A stretch of 64,000 nt of DNA, from assembly GCA_050084515.1 (NCBI GenBank), contig CM114273.1:14880001-14944000 (forward strand), in the 5' to 3' direction. The stretch's first letter is position 1. Every line of letters begins with the position of its first letter. The translations under genes were made by a program, and so were the position numbers. Below, in pieces: positions 1 to 12,000 of the stretch. The notes beneath the pieces are model-generated. The model ran no database searches. It saw only the letters and a program-made list of their open reading frames with translations, and was not told the origin of the DNA. This DNA comes from Blasia pusilla (lineage: Eukaryota; Marchantiophyta; Marchantiopsida; Blasiales).

Positions 1-567
1 TATTAATATATGGTATACCACTTAGAGCGTCCGCCAACTACTTCTTAACTTCCACATAGATCATTTTCATGGTGAATTTTTGTTGTCATTGTGCCCATCG
101 AATTTGGCGTTTGGAGAGCTCCTTTTGGGACTCTAAGTAGACCAAGGGCTTGTAATCAATGTCCACCACAAACTCCTTATCGTCAAAGTAATGTTTCCAA
201 CGCTTGGTTGCCAACACAATAGCAATTTCTTCTCACTCAATTGTATGGTAGTTTTGCTCTACTGGCAATAGCTTTGCGAAAAAATAAGGCAATTGGATGA
301 CATCCATCCTCCCATTCTTGTTGCAGTACTCCTCCAATGCTAGTACCTGAAGCATTTGTGGCCAACTTGATGGGTCAATTAGGATCATACCACTTCAACA
401 TAGGGGCTTTGATCGAGACATCCTTTAATGATTGAAAATCAATCTCTTGTGATGTGCTCCAATTCCAAAAAAAATTCCTTTCACTAGTAAAGTCGTCAAG
501 GATTATGCAATTTGAGTAAAACCTTTGAAAAATCTTTGATAGAATCCTCTTAATCCTAGAAAACTCT
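1..567 (-). pseudogene. Gypsy RT thumb and RNase H remnant
   Basis: Conceptual translation of the minus strand gives recognisable Ty3/gypsy RT-RNase H pieces: a block starting SFLGLRGF, then PIKLATNASG (the RNase H DAS-type strand with Asp replaced by Asn), then GVLQQEWEDG. At least four stops and probable frameshifts interrupt it. The Asp-to-Asn change would remove an active-site carboxylate if the alignment is right. It continues the RT immediately upstream in reading direction. Confidence 0.6.
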
Positions 568-1346
568 TCAATTGAGTTTGATCCTCATGTGCACTCCATT
601 TTTTATCTCTTCTACCTTCTCATTCATCATTTGAATATCTTCTGCGCTTATTTGATGCCCTAAATAATCAACTTTTGTCTTACCGAACTCATATTTTGAA
701 GCTTTAGCATACAACTCATTATCTCTAGGAATTTGAAGGACTTTTTGTAGATGATTTATATGCTCCTCTATGATTTTACTATAGACTAAGATATCATCTA
801 AGAATACAAAAATAGACTTGTCTAAATATGGATGAAAGATATCATTCATTAGGCCCATAAAGGTTGCAGGTGCATTACTAAGACCAAATAACATGATTAA
901 ATATTCAAAGTGTCCATACTTAGTACAAAATAGTCTTAGACATATCTTCATCCGCAATTCAACTTTGGTTGTAGCCACTTCTAAAGTCAAGTTTGGTGAA
1001 GTATTTTGCTCCTTGTAGCTGGTCAAACAAAGCATCCATCCATTATTTTTTTTACTATTTGTTGATTCAGTGCTCATTAGTCGATACACAGTCGCATTCT
1101 TCCATCCTTCTTTTTAATAAAAAGAATAGGGGCTCCATATGGCGAGACGCTTGGTTGGATGAAGCCTTTCTGTAACATCTTCTCCACTTGGGCTTTGCAT
1201 TCCTCTAATTCCCTTGGAGCTAAGCGGTAAAGAGCCTTACATGGTGGTGTGCTTCTTGGAAGAACCTCAATCTTGTGGTCTATCCTCCGTTTGGGTGGTA
1301 ACCCTGATGGTAAATCATTTGGGAATATATCTTTATATTCCTCCAA
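568..1346 (-). pseudogene. Gypsy reverse transcriptase (two overlapping frames)
   Basis: Two overlapping minus-strand frames cover the RT palm. 1077-1346 holds the N-terminal part, with ECKAQVEKMLQKGFIQPS and FIKKKDGRMRLCID. 568-1089 holds LFGLSNAPATF and the catalytic block FVFLDDILVYS, then KVDYLGHQIS. FLDD in place of YxDD keeps both catalytic aspartates. A frameshift and lost sequence lie near 1080, where the segment that normally carries the first palm aspartate is unreadable. Homology to Ty3/gypsy RT is clear; function is lost. Confidence 0.8.
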
Positions 1347-1559
1347 TACTTCTCTCTATTTTTTTTGTACCTCTAAATATTTTTTTCAAACCACCAACAT
1401 TTCTTATTAAACCTAGAAAACGTACATCTTGATGCTTGATGGCGGTTTTTCATATTACGTAAAGAGTGAGGGTTCTAAGACGTGATCTGACTCTACCTTC
1501 GTAAAGCTTCCACTCTCAAGTCTTCACAATCTTTTTTCACCAATCTACCTCTGGATAAT

Positions 1560-1850
1560 AGTGTTCCATCCAAGACATCCCTAAGATAACATCATAACGT
1601 GCTAATCTAATGACTTTCATCTCTAACTCTTCCTGATGTTTTCCTATCCTCAACTCCACCCTTCAAGGAAGCTTCTCAATCTTTTCTCTTTGCTCATTTG
1701 GCAATTCTACCTCTTCTTTTTGATCCCTCTCTAAAGCTAAACCTAATTTCATATTTATGGCTCTTGAAAGGAAATTTTCTATTGCACCAGGATCAATCAA
1801 CACTCTAACTTGGGATCCTTCTACTTCCCCATCTACAATAATGAGACGTG
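1560..1850 (-). pseudogene. Gypsy aspartic protease remnant
   Basis: The minus strand encodes GSQVRVLIDPGAIENFLS followed about 60 residues later by RLARYDVILGMSWME, the usual start and C-terminal ILG motif of Ty3/gypsy proteases. The catalytic triad DS/TG reads DPG, and one in-frame TGA interrupts the middle. The enzyme would process Gag-Pol in an intact element; this copy is inactive by reading. Confidence 0.65.
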
Positions 1851-1949
1851 TTTCACCTCTTTTAAACCATTTATCTCCACATGTTTGTGTCGACCCTCGG
1901 CTTTCCTCCTTTTGTTAGAACTAGTATATCCGCAAGATACGATTACTGG

Positions 1950-2960
1950 TGGTTGGCGTTTCCCTCAGGTCCGCCTACTTGTCATCTTCCTACATGTGTC
2001 CTCCTTCAAGATTATTAAAAGCGCGATGAGATGGCCTATTTTTGAGCCTACGAAGATGATAATTCATGGCTATATGACCATATCTACCACACTCAAAATA
2101 CTGGCGTGTATCTCTTCGGACTTCGAATTCTCTCCCTCCTCTAGGAACCTTGATCTCGTCGGTTTAAGGAGAAATCTCGTGTATGTTGGGATTTCCATCT
2201 CTCTCCATTGGCATCCTTCCATTATACCTTCGTGGCGCATAACCATCTCGTGCTCGAAGGTTATCCAACTCCATGGATGTGGGTCCGTAGTGGTTGTTCA
2301 TAGAAGCAACCACCTCTCCTCCTCTTTTGTACATATTTGTCATACGTTGGGCTCATGTGATTGCTTCATTGATATCTTCGGGTTATCTCGAATCATCTCT
2401 TGCACACCTTCCTCTTCAAACCTCTCTTGAACAATTGATAACTTCTGGCCCACTCATGTCGCGGATTTATATCTCCAAGTCGCGAAACTCTTTGATGTAG
2501 TCCTCTATAGTACCTTTTTGCTCCAATCGCCATAGTTCCATTCTAGCAGTGAGGATTGGATCCACATCTTGGAGATTTTGTAGCAATCCTTGTTTCATTC
2601 CGCTCCATGTGATTTTTTTAGTCGTTTCAATCAAGGATCTCTCCCATCCTTGATACCATGTCAATGCTCAATTGCTTAACCAAGATCTTATGAACATCCC
2701 TGCAATATAATCATCAATGTTGAAAAGAGATAAATGGATTTTCATCCGAGTGATCCAACCCTCTAATACCCCCATGGCTCGACTTCCTTTGTACGGTTCT
2801 ATCTTGCATGCCTTTGTCATTTTCAATATCAATGATCTTGAGCATTCATCTTCATCACTCTTTGTGTTGTTTGGGCCTCCAATGCTCATGCCTTTAAGAT
2901 TTCCTCTTTCTCCCCAAAATTCACGACACTCGTGATTTCCATATCCATCCCACCTAACGG

Positions 2961-3043
<83 letters not shown>

Positions 3044-3303
3044 CTCTCTCTCATATTTCTTATCGAAGCAACTTCTTGTGCTAATTCTTGGATTTGGTTT
3101 TGACTTTGATCAAATGCAACTCTCAACTCTCTCAATTCAAGAATCATATTCCTCAAAGATCCTTCCATGATCGCTTCGACTTTCTCCTCACCCTTTACTA
3201 TCACTCTAATATAAGATGAAGATATACACCTACCAATTTCACACAATAGGAATTGCAAAAGGCAATGTTGACGCAATAACTTCATCATAATACTCTTGGC
3301 CAA
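1950..3303 (-). pseudogene. Gypsy gag remnant with Arg-Glu microsatellite
   Basis: 2668-3303 encodes a coiled-coil-like stretch (LRELRVAFDQSQNQIQELAQ), an (Arg-Glu)n tract produced by the CT microsatellite, then the gag matrix/capsid block KIEPYKGSRAMGVLEGWI. 2467-2664 continues in another frame with WSGMKQGLLQNL and RLEQKGTIEDYIKEF, typical of plant gypsy gag. Near 2030-2110 a zinc-knuckle relic reads YFECGRYGHIAMNY, in which the first and last cysteines of the CCHC have become tyrosine. At least two frameshifts are needed to join the parts. Confidence 0.7.
2965..3052. repeat. (CT)n microsatellite inside gag
   Basis: About 88 bp of almost pure CT dinucleotide with one G interruption at 3041. 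On the minus strand it reads as GA repeats and produces an alternating Arg-Glu tract in the gag frame. Confidence 0.98.
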
Positions 3304-3786
3304 ACTTCCTCACCATAAACTCTCTATATGCTATCTTAGGTTGAAAAAACACATGGACTATGAGTATGAGTGTTAAGAAACACTTGGGGGCCTATTAAAA
3401 TTTATTCCCCATATCTCCTCTAAAATAATATATAAATAGTGCAATCCCACACACGATCATATGTAACAATAGGGAGGATCACTAGGAAGCGAGACTACAT
3501 CACTTACAATGAAAACTTCACTAAAGTAATATACGAGGTATATCGTGAAGCAGTGTCCATCTACATATAAGAGTTTGATGGTGAACGGATTCAAAAACAA
3601 AAAAAAATATGAGCCACTCTTGCTCCCCCTCCATCCATTACCTGCAAAACAACCCTTCTGCCTTACTCTACTTGCAGCTCAATAGCCACTCTCAACCTCT
3701 AACAACCTATCTAACTCTCGACAGTGTATCATTACTTGGTTATCCTTCCAAGAGGGGTAGTCCACTCTCGTTGGAATAGCAAACTT

Positions 3787-3798
3787 GCTCTGATACCA
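3787..3798 (-). other. Primer binding site, tRNA-iMet 3' end type
   Basis: The minus strand reads TGGTATCAGAGC, the standard plant retrotransposon primer site complementary to the 3' end of initiator tRNA-Met. It lies one base inside the LTR end and so sets the orientation of the gypsy element. Confidence 0.9.
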
Positions 3799-3799
3799 T

Positions 3800-4138
3800 T
3801 GTAACTCTCCAACTCATGGAACTACTCTAGAGTTGCTCAACGGTAGAATGCCCCTCGAGGCCTCTCCTCTTCTTTTATATACTTAGAGATAGGTACAATA
3901 AAGATAAATTAGATCTACCTATCCTTATGTCACGTCTCCTACTCTCATAGCATGAGAGAACCACCTTTGGACTCTAATATCCCAACCTTATCCTTATCTT
4001 CGTTTTCACCAACCTATGGCCCCACTCTCATCTTTATCTCATGTATCTTGTCCTTTCTATTTTTGGTTGATTGTTTTCCACTAGTGTACTTCATATCATA
4101 AATTCAAACTTAATTATGACTAACAAAGGATGGTTACA
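3800..4138 (-). repeat. LTR of the gypsy element, with TATA box
   Basis: About 339 bp bounded by TGTAAC (3800) and GTTACA (4138), a perfect 6-bp terminal inverted repeat as in LTRs. It abuts the primer site. On the minus strand TATATAAAAG at 3881-3872 is a good TATA box, placing transcription start a few tens of bases toward lower coordinates. The partner LTR is outside the window. Confidence 0.75.
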
Positions 4139-7100
4139 CATGCTCTAAGTGTTATATTGGAGAAATTTTGTACGATAGCGATGTGCATAGAAGCGTGGGA
4201 AAAATTTCAGTAGCATGTCGGGTGAGAGAGAGGAGCCACCAGCAAAGGTCTCCTAGGAGCCCATATGAGTATTCTATTTTTTTGTTTCATAGGTCAGAAG
4301 TTTGTAAGGGAAAAATCAGCACGGAAGCGCTAGTTTATTTTCGTCAGATTTGGGGCCTTCGGATGATCAAACACTGCCGCCATCAGCAAAGTAGAGTTAT
4401 GAGTTGAGTGTTGAGTTCATGGGATCATGGAGTTATATTACTTAGAGTTATGTTTTTTTCTTTTAAGCGGCAAGTTCTTTCAATTTGTGAGTGAGAAGCC
4501 ACAACCATTCCCCTATTTGAGCTAGGAATTATAGGATTTCTTAGGATAAATAGTTATTAGGGGGTTTTGAGTTAAAAGTTTCCCTTCTTTGAGGGTAGGT
4601 GAGTCAAGAATCTATATATTTCTAACTTTTTTGTGAGGATTGTTGAGTGGTACTTCTTTGTGAGAATAAGCCTCCAATTTTATGAGCTTTTTAGCTACAA
4701 TTTTAAAAAGGGGTTTTTTAAGTTCTTTATAATAAATTAAGATTTATGATTTTTTTCTGAAGGGGATACTCAAGTCAAACTCCGACCAAGTTGGTAGGAT
4801 ATGATCATAAGAACTTACGAGATCCTAGAAAAATAGCCCTTAAAACACTCCCTAAAAAAGCCACAAAAGTTATTTTCTATTTCATTTTTTTGTTATTAAA
4901 AAAAATCAGATCCCATAACATTGTATCCCTTGCATTTCCCGCACATGGTAACCCTAGGCCCCATTTCTCTCCATTCGTTGCATTGTCAATGCTGCCATCA
5001 ATACTATCATCTTATTGTTGATATCTTCACGGTCGTAAGGTGATATCTAATTTTGGACCGCCGCCACAATCAATTTTTTTTCCTAACACCATGGCTTGAC
5101 TTTTGCAATGTACAACCTTCAGCACCAGTGACTAAGCTAAATATGTGGTTTTCGACTGTCATTTGCCATCTTCAACGTTGTCGAAACCCATGGGAGTCGC
5201 CTTATAATCGAACATTGTTCATCTTCTAATTATGGGTTAGGCAACTAGTAATGCTAAGTGATTTGATTGTTGGGTTTGAGTTCATTTTTGTTTATTCTAC
5301 GATATTTAGAGACTAGCAATCACTCAACGTAGATCGAGTATGGTGTCGTGATGCCAATAGCCCAAAAGTAGTGGCGATTACCACATTTTGTCGCTTGTGG
5401 CCACATTGCACCGTCTCGATCACAAAGCTGTGCCACATCTTCAAGTGATATATCTTCACTTTTTTAGTCGTATGGTGCCTCCTTCACCACATTGTATCGC
5501 CCACAATAACACTACACTAATGAGGAAGAGTCGATTGTATCAACATCAAGGACCATAAATTATTGACGAAAAGAGGAGTTTTGTTTCATAACCAAGTTGA
5601 GTTAACCTTTAGTTGTCAGGGAGCAATACCAACATGCCCAGGAACAACTCGCTTAATACTAATAAGAGTGGGATATATATATATATATATCATATCATAT
5701 CATTTTACCATGTGACAACGTCCGAGTTTGAAACATGTCATTATGTCAAGAAAAAAATGCTCACGGAAAAATTTACAAGTGATTAATTAGGGAGTGTAAC
5801 ATTCAATGGAATATAATTTTAAACGATACTTATATCAATTAACCACTAAATTGAGGATATTTCCTAGCTATTTTTGTATGTAGGAAATCCAAAAGTGTCT
5901 TCTTCTTTTTTAGTATGTCAAAGTGCACGTTTTATTTTCATTGTCCAAATTTTTGAAAAAAATATCAAAATGAGATCTTCATTTGAAAATTTCCATCACG
6001 ATATCACAAGGTGAAACAATAAAATTGGTTGGACTCTCAAGATTTTTTCAAATTTTATTAAGCCTTTGCCAACCCTACCACTCTCCTATTATCCAAGGTG
6101 TTCATATCTATTCGGCCGATCCAACTCTTTTCAACTTTTTGCTTTTTGCTTGTCAGCATGAGTAGTGAGTATATACTCTACGGAAATACCTTTTTTTATC
6201 TACATCCAATTTTTTGCAATAATTTTGGAAAAATGGATGGAACATATTTTTCAATAAAATATTTTTTAATTGAAAATTCCCTTTTATTATGAAAAGAGGA
6301 CAAAGAATGGAAAAAACACCCCAAGAAAGGAAGGAGGCAAGAAACTGAAAAAGGAATGCCAAAAGAAAGTAACAACAACCGATGCAAAAACCAATTAATA
6401 TCTTAAAATAAATATGATACAAACACTAGTTGTTGGTCCAACAGTAATGGTCAACAATATAAGAGGTCCCCAACCACTTCATCTCAATGTATCAACGATA
6501 ATACTTGAGCACATTGCAATATCAACAATATGCATTATCGAAAATAAACAATGACAATGGAAAGAGAATATCTACATGAAAGGGTGGGTTGATGATTATC
6601 AAGAGAATGATGAGAACATATTTTCATGAAAGTATCAAAATACACATGTAAATGCTAAAAACTTCAAAAGAAAAAAATTAATTAATTATCACTTATCTTA
6701 CTACATAATTTAACTTTTTAATTTTTATTACTGACTATAAAGTTAGTGCAACCTTACATTGAGTTTGACCAGCAACTACCACACCACCCAATCCATTTTA
6801 AATGCTTAAAAATGACAAAGATTTTTGTCCCACTTGGTACTCCTAAGTATGCCATTTATTATAAATTCTGTTTCTTTCCTTGCCTGGTTACTTTTTCACT
6901 TTCATCATAGATATCGAAAATTGACTTCCTTCCCCTATCCTCCTTTAAGAGCCATGAGCATCCTCCAAAAAGATGTCAAATACCTCAAGCTCCCTTACTA
7001 TAAATCAAATAAAATATAAATAAAATTGCAAATTTTCTATTGATTTGTGGAAAAACACGTCTATGAGCCACGCGTGCCACCCTCCTAAAGGCTACCAAAA

Positions 7101-9013
7101 TTCTTACGTTGACCTACGTCCTAGTGCACATGAAAACCTAATCCTTCGTATTTATAAGGTTTGCGTGATGCATGCACGAAACGCGAGATAATTAATGTCA
7201 AAAGGTTTCACAAATTGCAATGGCACCTCACGCTCTAAAGTCGAAAGAGAGAGTTGCACCCATTCGAGAGAAGGTTTTGAATCTTCGAGCACAACAACGA
7301 TCCTCTAAAGTCGGAAAAGAAGCATCGCCACCCATTTATGTGAAGGGCTGGACATGTCACCATAAACAATTGCGACAGCGCTGTTCTAAAGTAGAAAGGC
7401 AGATGCGAAATCCGAAAGAGTAAAAGGCGTGCCCGCAAGGACAAACATTTACGATTCGTCTGTCTCAATGCCTCCGCCCTGAATCGTCCAAAACTCACAA
7501 GCGTGGAAGAAAACCCTGTCTCGTCCAAAACACACAAACTTGGAAGAAAAGCACATAGACATGGACGACAAAAGTTTAAGGCCCTCGACATTACGTACGC
7601 CTCCTTTATGGACCACGGCACGCGAGCAAATCATTGTGCGGCTCCATTAAGGAAAAGGTCAGATACACGCTGCTTCTGGACTGGGACAAAGGCTCGCCTG
7701 TCCTTCGACTCCCCCAGGAGATCTATGGAAGGCACTCCCATTTTTCGAGCTCTCTCTAGTTCTCCTAACAACGTCCAATCAGGACACACAGTCGATAGGC
7801 ACAGACAATGATTTTGAACAAACGGTAGGCCTGAAAGTGACAGATGAACGCAAATACTTCTGTTCTGAGTTCCCTGTCCCTCCAAGAACAAGCAACTCTT
7901 AATGAGGACACTCAGTAAGCCCCACCAACCAAAACACTACGTCTCTGATCACAAAGCTACAAGAAGTTCTATTTATCTTCAAATCCTATAGACAGTGGCG
8001 CTAAGTCACATGTTCAAAACTGCGACTTCTCATTCATTCATTCCTTCTCTCGGAGTACCTCAATTGTTCATCGCTTGTCTCAAGTCCTATCGTCCACTTG
8101 GGATGGTAACTCTCTTTTCCCCATAAATCACAAGAATAGAGGATGGTGACACAATCGGAAGAGTGAAAACGTGTGGATTAGCCGAATCATATCAAGGATG
8201 GGCAGTTGGAGGCCTGACACTTGACTCTGGAATTGAACCAGTCTTTTGAGCTGTTGTAGAAGTAAAAAGCTCCAGTAGCCCACACTCATCACCTACAGCT
8301 GTTGCTTTGACTAGGAATATCTTCAGGTCCATCTTCAGGTGAGGTCTTACATTCTGCTATGAGGACTTCTTGGCAGGCAACAGGATATTGGGGCCACATT
8401 TGCACTATATCACTGGGCATACCTCCCCAAACACATAGACCCTAGATGCTCCGGCATCAGTCATCGTCTATTAAAGTCTCCCTCACATACACTCCTTTCT
8501 TCTGCAAATCTAAGACGAGAACTAAAACTTTGTGAAAACAGTCTCTTGGAGGGGCACAGGGCACCCACCCTCATCGGCAAATGCCATGTTTGGAGTGCTT
8601 CTGAGTGAATACCAGGGCATTGAGATCACTCACCAACTGGTGACTTCACTTGATGTAAAATTTGAAATCTTCCAGTGATAAAAAACGGGCGACCAATTGT
8701 ACTTGTTGGTGCAACTCTCCACACATATCATATAAGGGTTTCCCCATCAATCCTCAGTCTCCAAAATGACTTGCTGACTACACATCTCTGGCTTACTACC
8801 GGTAGTCTGTTTAGGGTTACTAGGTGGAACATGGCATCCAGCAGTTTACATCCATTCATTCCAAATCACCAAATCAATTGAAGTCTTGAATGATGAGAGA
8901 GCAGTAGGTTTCCCACTACTGAAGCAGATCAATACATGAAATACATGTTGGTAGTTATACTTGGTGTGTGTGAAACACAGGTGGATAATCAGCACCCTTG
9001 TGGACCCGCAGGA
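4139..9013. other. Stretch without a supportable gene
   Basis: AT-rich sequence with many short shadow frames and no protein family that I recognise. 5673-5690 is a short (AT)n run followed by CATAT repeats. 7200-7900 is richer in GC and holds overlapping frames on both strands with no domain. Three near-copies of CTCTAAAGTCGRAA lie there at about 7229, 7302 and 7383. The right part (8000-9013) may include the 3' UTR of the U11/U12-35K gene, whose stop codon is at 9014-9016 on the minus strand. Confidence 0.5.
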
Positions 9014-12000
9014 TTATGATTCCCGTCTCCTGTGCTTGCTTCCACTTCGTTTCCTTTCTGTTCCTTCATAACCATACCTGGATGAACGGTCGTATTCTCT
9101 GTCCCTTCCCCGTGATTCATGGCCATATATTGGTGACCTAACATCATGATCAGTGTTTTCTCTATCCTCATAGACAGATCTAGATCTAGATCTATCTCTA
9201 TCTCGATGACTGCCTCCAGCAACGTAATGACCTTTGGCACTGCCTGCCTCTGATCCTTTCTTTTCCTTTAAGGATCTCTCATCATCATGCCCCCGTAATC
9301 GCTTTCTTGACACATATTCTTCCCCATCTTCCTCTGGTTGTCTACTTCTGTGCTCTTTCAAGTGACTTGATCTACTTGCAGTTCGTTTATCTAGACATGA
9401 AGATCTTTCTGTTGCTCGACTCAAACCAGACCCTTTCTGGATCTCATCCCTTTTGTCTGCACCTGAAGTCTCTGGAGAACGCTCCCGCACATCCGATTGT
9501 CTATGAGAAGACCTGTGCTTATAATGGTCCTTCGGACTCTCTCCTCGCCTTGGGGCAGGAGGAAGCTGCCAAAGACCATTTCACTTGTTAAAGAAGATTC
9601 ATTCTTTACAAAGAATAAGCCGATGCTCTGAGGTAAACAAAACAACCACCTTCAAGTGTGGAAATCAACATCAACCGAAATGCTGAGAGGACCAACTTAT
9701 ATAGAATGGGCTTTGCAGATGTAGAGATGGACTCTAGTGAACAAAAGGAGGGTTCACTACATCACAAAAGAATTCCACACCAACCAAACCACCTCGCATG
9801 GGTTTGGAAATATAATTTTTGATATGCGACATGAAATCCAGTACTGAAAACAATGAATGTAGTGGAGGATGATGCAAAACGGTGTTAAACTGGAGGGACT
9901 CTTGATGTTCCAATAGAGGTCGCAACACTGCAAGTAAAACCACTTGAGATGGTAACAAGGTTCATCTGGAGTCTTGGTGAGCGAAATTTGCATTTGGTAC
10001 CTGTATTTTTGGATATTCAAGAAATTTCTGAAATATTCTAGAAACCTTAAGTCCAAATTTTTGAACACTTCTAATTTAAGAACCTAAGATTTCCACAGCG
10101 CTCTTGACCTTAGAAGGTCAGTGGGCAAGGGGCCCACACTCCTACAGTTAAAACTTAGGAAGCTCCATAGTTGGCATATGCAGTTTGCTGGTGAAGTACA
10201 TTGCAAGGAAAAGCCAAAAACAAAGTTTTAAATGCTCAACAGCTGCAGTCAAGAAAAACTCACCTGAAAACGTGTGAAGTACCGCCCTACAGGTGGTAGG
10301 GGAATTCCTAGCTTGATGAGTTGATCAGTTGGAATGGGACGCCTGCAAAGTAGATTACTATGAGAAACCCTAACACACTGCTTGCTGCTGTCAACAGTAC
10401 TTGAGTACAGGTTGAGAACCCTAAAAAAGAAACCCAACACACACAAAAATTGTTGTTTTGACCTACATGACAAAATAATGGAGCTCCAGAAGCAAGGAGT
10501 TGATCATTGCATTGAAGACATGAATTTGCCCTCTCATATGAAGGCATGCAAGCATTGCACATATATGATGAACTGCCAAAAATATCGGATAGTAAATACG
10601 AAAGCTCAAGAAACATAGAGAAAGGTTAGAAAAAGAGGATTACAATGGTGCTCGGAAAGGACGATCACGCCCTCCAAAACGAAGTTGACCAGACTCCTTG
10701 CAACCACCCAAACCACCACCTGACACAGACAAGGGAACCTCTAATTACATGAACTCTAAACCCAGAACTTCAAAGATATGAATGTCAACTCCAGATACAT
10801 GTTCTAACATCAATAGATGCAACCAACACTATCAACCAGCTATATCCACGTAAACATAAACCACCACTCAGTGTCATAAAACAAAAGGTTAGCACCATTG
10901 ATGGACTTGTGACAACCGATAGACAGTAATCCTTATCCATGAGTTGCTAGCCAAATGTCCAGACTGTGAAAGACACTCAACATGACGTGTGGAATTTGAA
11001 AAAATAATCTAGCTTCAGACTCATTCCACATCAACAGATGCAAACAGAGTCAGAAAATACAGGATACATGGGGTGGTTCGACCATAATCCATTCTAGCAA
11101 CTGTACCTAGCCTGCGAGGTATCCAGCCAGGCATCAGCTGTTGCCGACTGTAGTCCACCAAGATTTGAGACCCATCAATGATGTTGTGATGTGCCGCCTG
11201 AAATTGTGACCCATTCACCACTGAGGACAGAGAAGATACTAGTAGCTCTATCTCCCGCAATACATTAAAAACAAATTAACTTTAACGTCATCCTTCTGCT
11301 CCATGTTCCCTCACTTCCTTTATTTGCTATTGAGTTTCAACTTCAAATTACCAGACAAACAAAAATGTAGATGGCTATGACTGGATCCTTACTTGATAAT
11401 AACAAACAAGATACTCAGACTTCCTGGAAAGCAAGAGGCAAAAACAATCAAAACTTGACTTCGTATGAGATGTTGATAACTTCAAACCTTCATTTAAAAA
11501 GGTATCATACCTCATAGGCATACAGCATGTCTTTGTCAGTTTCAAATTCTACAAATGCATATCCTTGTGAAGCTCCTGTCACTGATAATGCACCAACACA
11601 ATGTCAAACAAGTCTAATCTGGGAAGAAAATATTTTCGGATTGTTGTCAACCCACTTCAAACTTGACACAATGATGGAAACAAGTTTAGACTCCTTCAAT
11701 ACTTACCATGACTTGTGTTGTAAAACATAGTAACTTGGAGTTTACTATAGTGAAAAGTAACTGATAGAATTACTATAGTAACTTAGTGTTTTACCACAGT
11801 AAATAGTAATTTCTTGTTACCATAGAGTTACCTCAGTAATTCTGAGAATTACTATGGGCGGCAGGCCCTAACCCTAAAAACCCTAAAACTTAGAAACTCA
11901 TTCTCTTGGCTGTATATAACCCTCTGAGGGTGCCCCTGAATTTACATTCTCTTACACCTTTCTGGACACAACTCTCTGAGCTGAGGAGCTGATTGAGAAG

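Larger units (their letters stand above)
1..4138 (-). mobile_element. Decayed Ty3/gypsy LTR retrotransposon, cut by window edge
   Basis: Read on the minus strand from high to low coordinates, the order is LTR (3800-4138), primer binding site (3787-3798), untranslated leader, gag (about 3303-1950), aspartic protease (about 1850-1560), reverse transcriptase (1346-568) and RNase H (below 567). Protease before RT before RNase H, with an RT of FLDDILVYS type, marks Ty3/gypsy. Integrase and the second LTR would lie left of position 1. Every coding part has frameshifts or stops, so this is a dead copy. The LTR terminal repeats TGTAAC/GTTACA and the tRNA-iMet primer site fix its right boundary well. 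Confidence 0.85.

Noticed and set aside
7200-7900. Overlapping frames of 60-130 codons on both strands
   Set aside because: No domain, no splice structure and no conserved motif; kept as unassigned sequence.
9307-9645. Frames overlapping the last exon of U11/U12-35K
   Set aside because: They disagree with the Arg/Ser-rich coding frame that joins exon 7 in phase.
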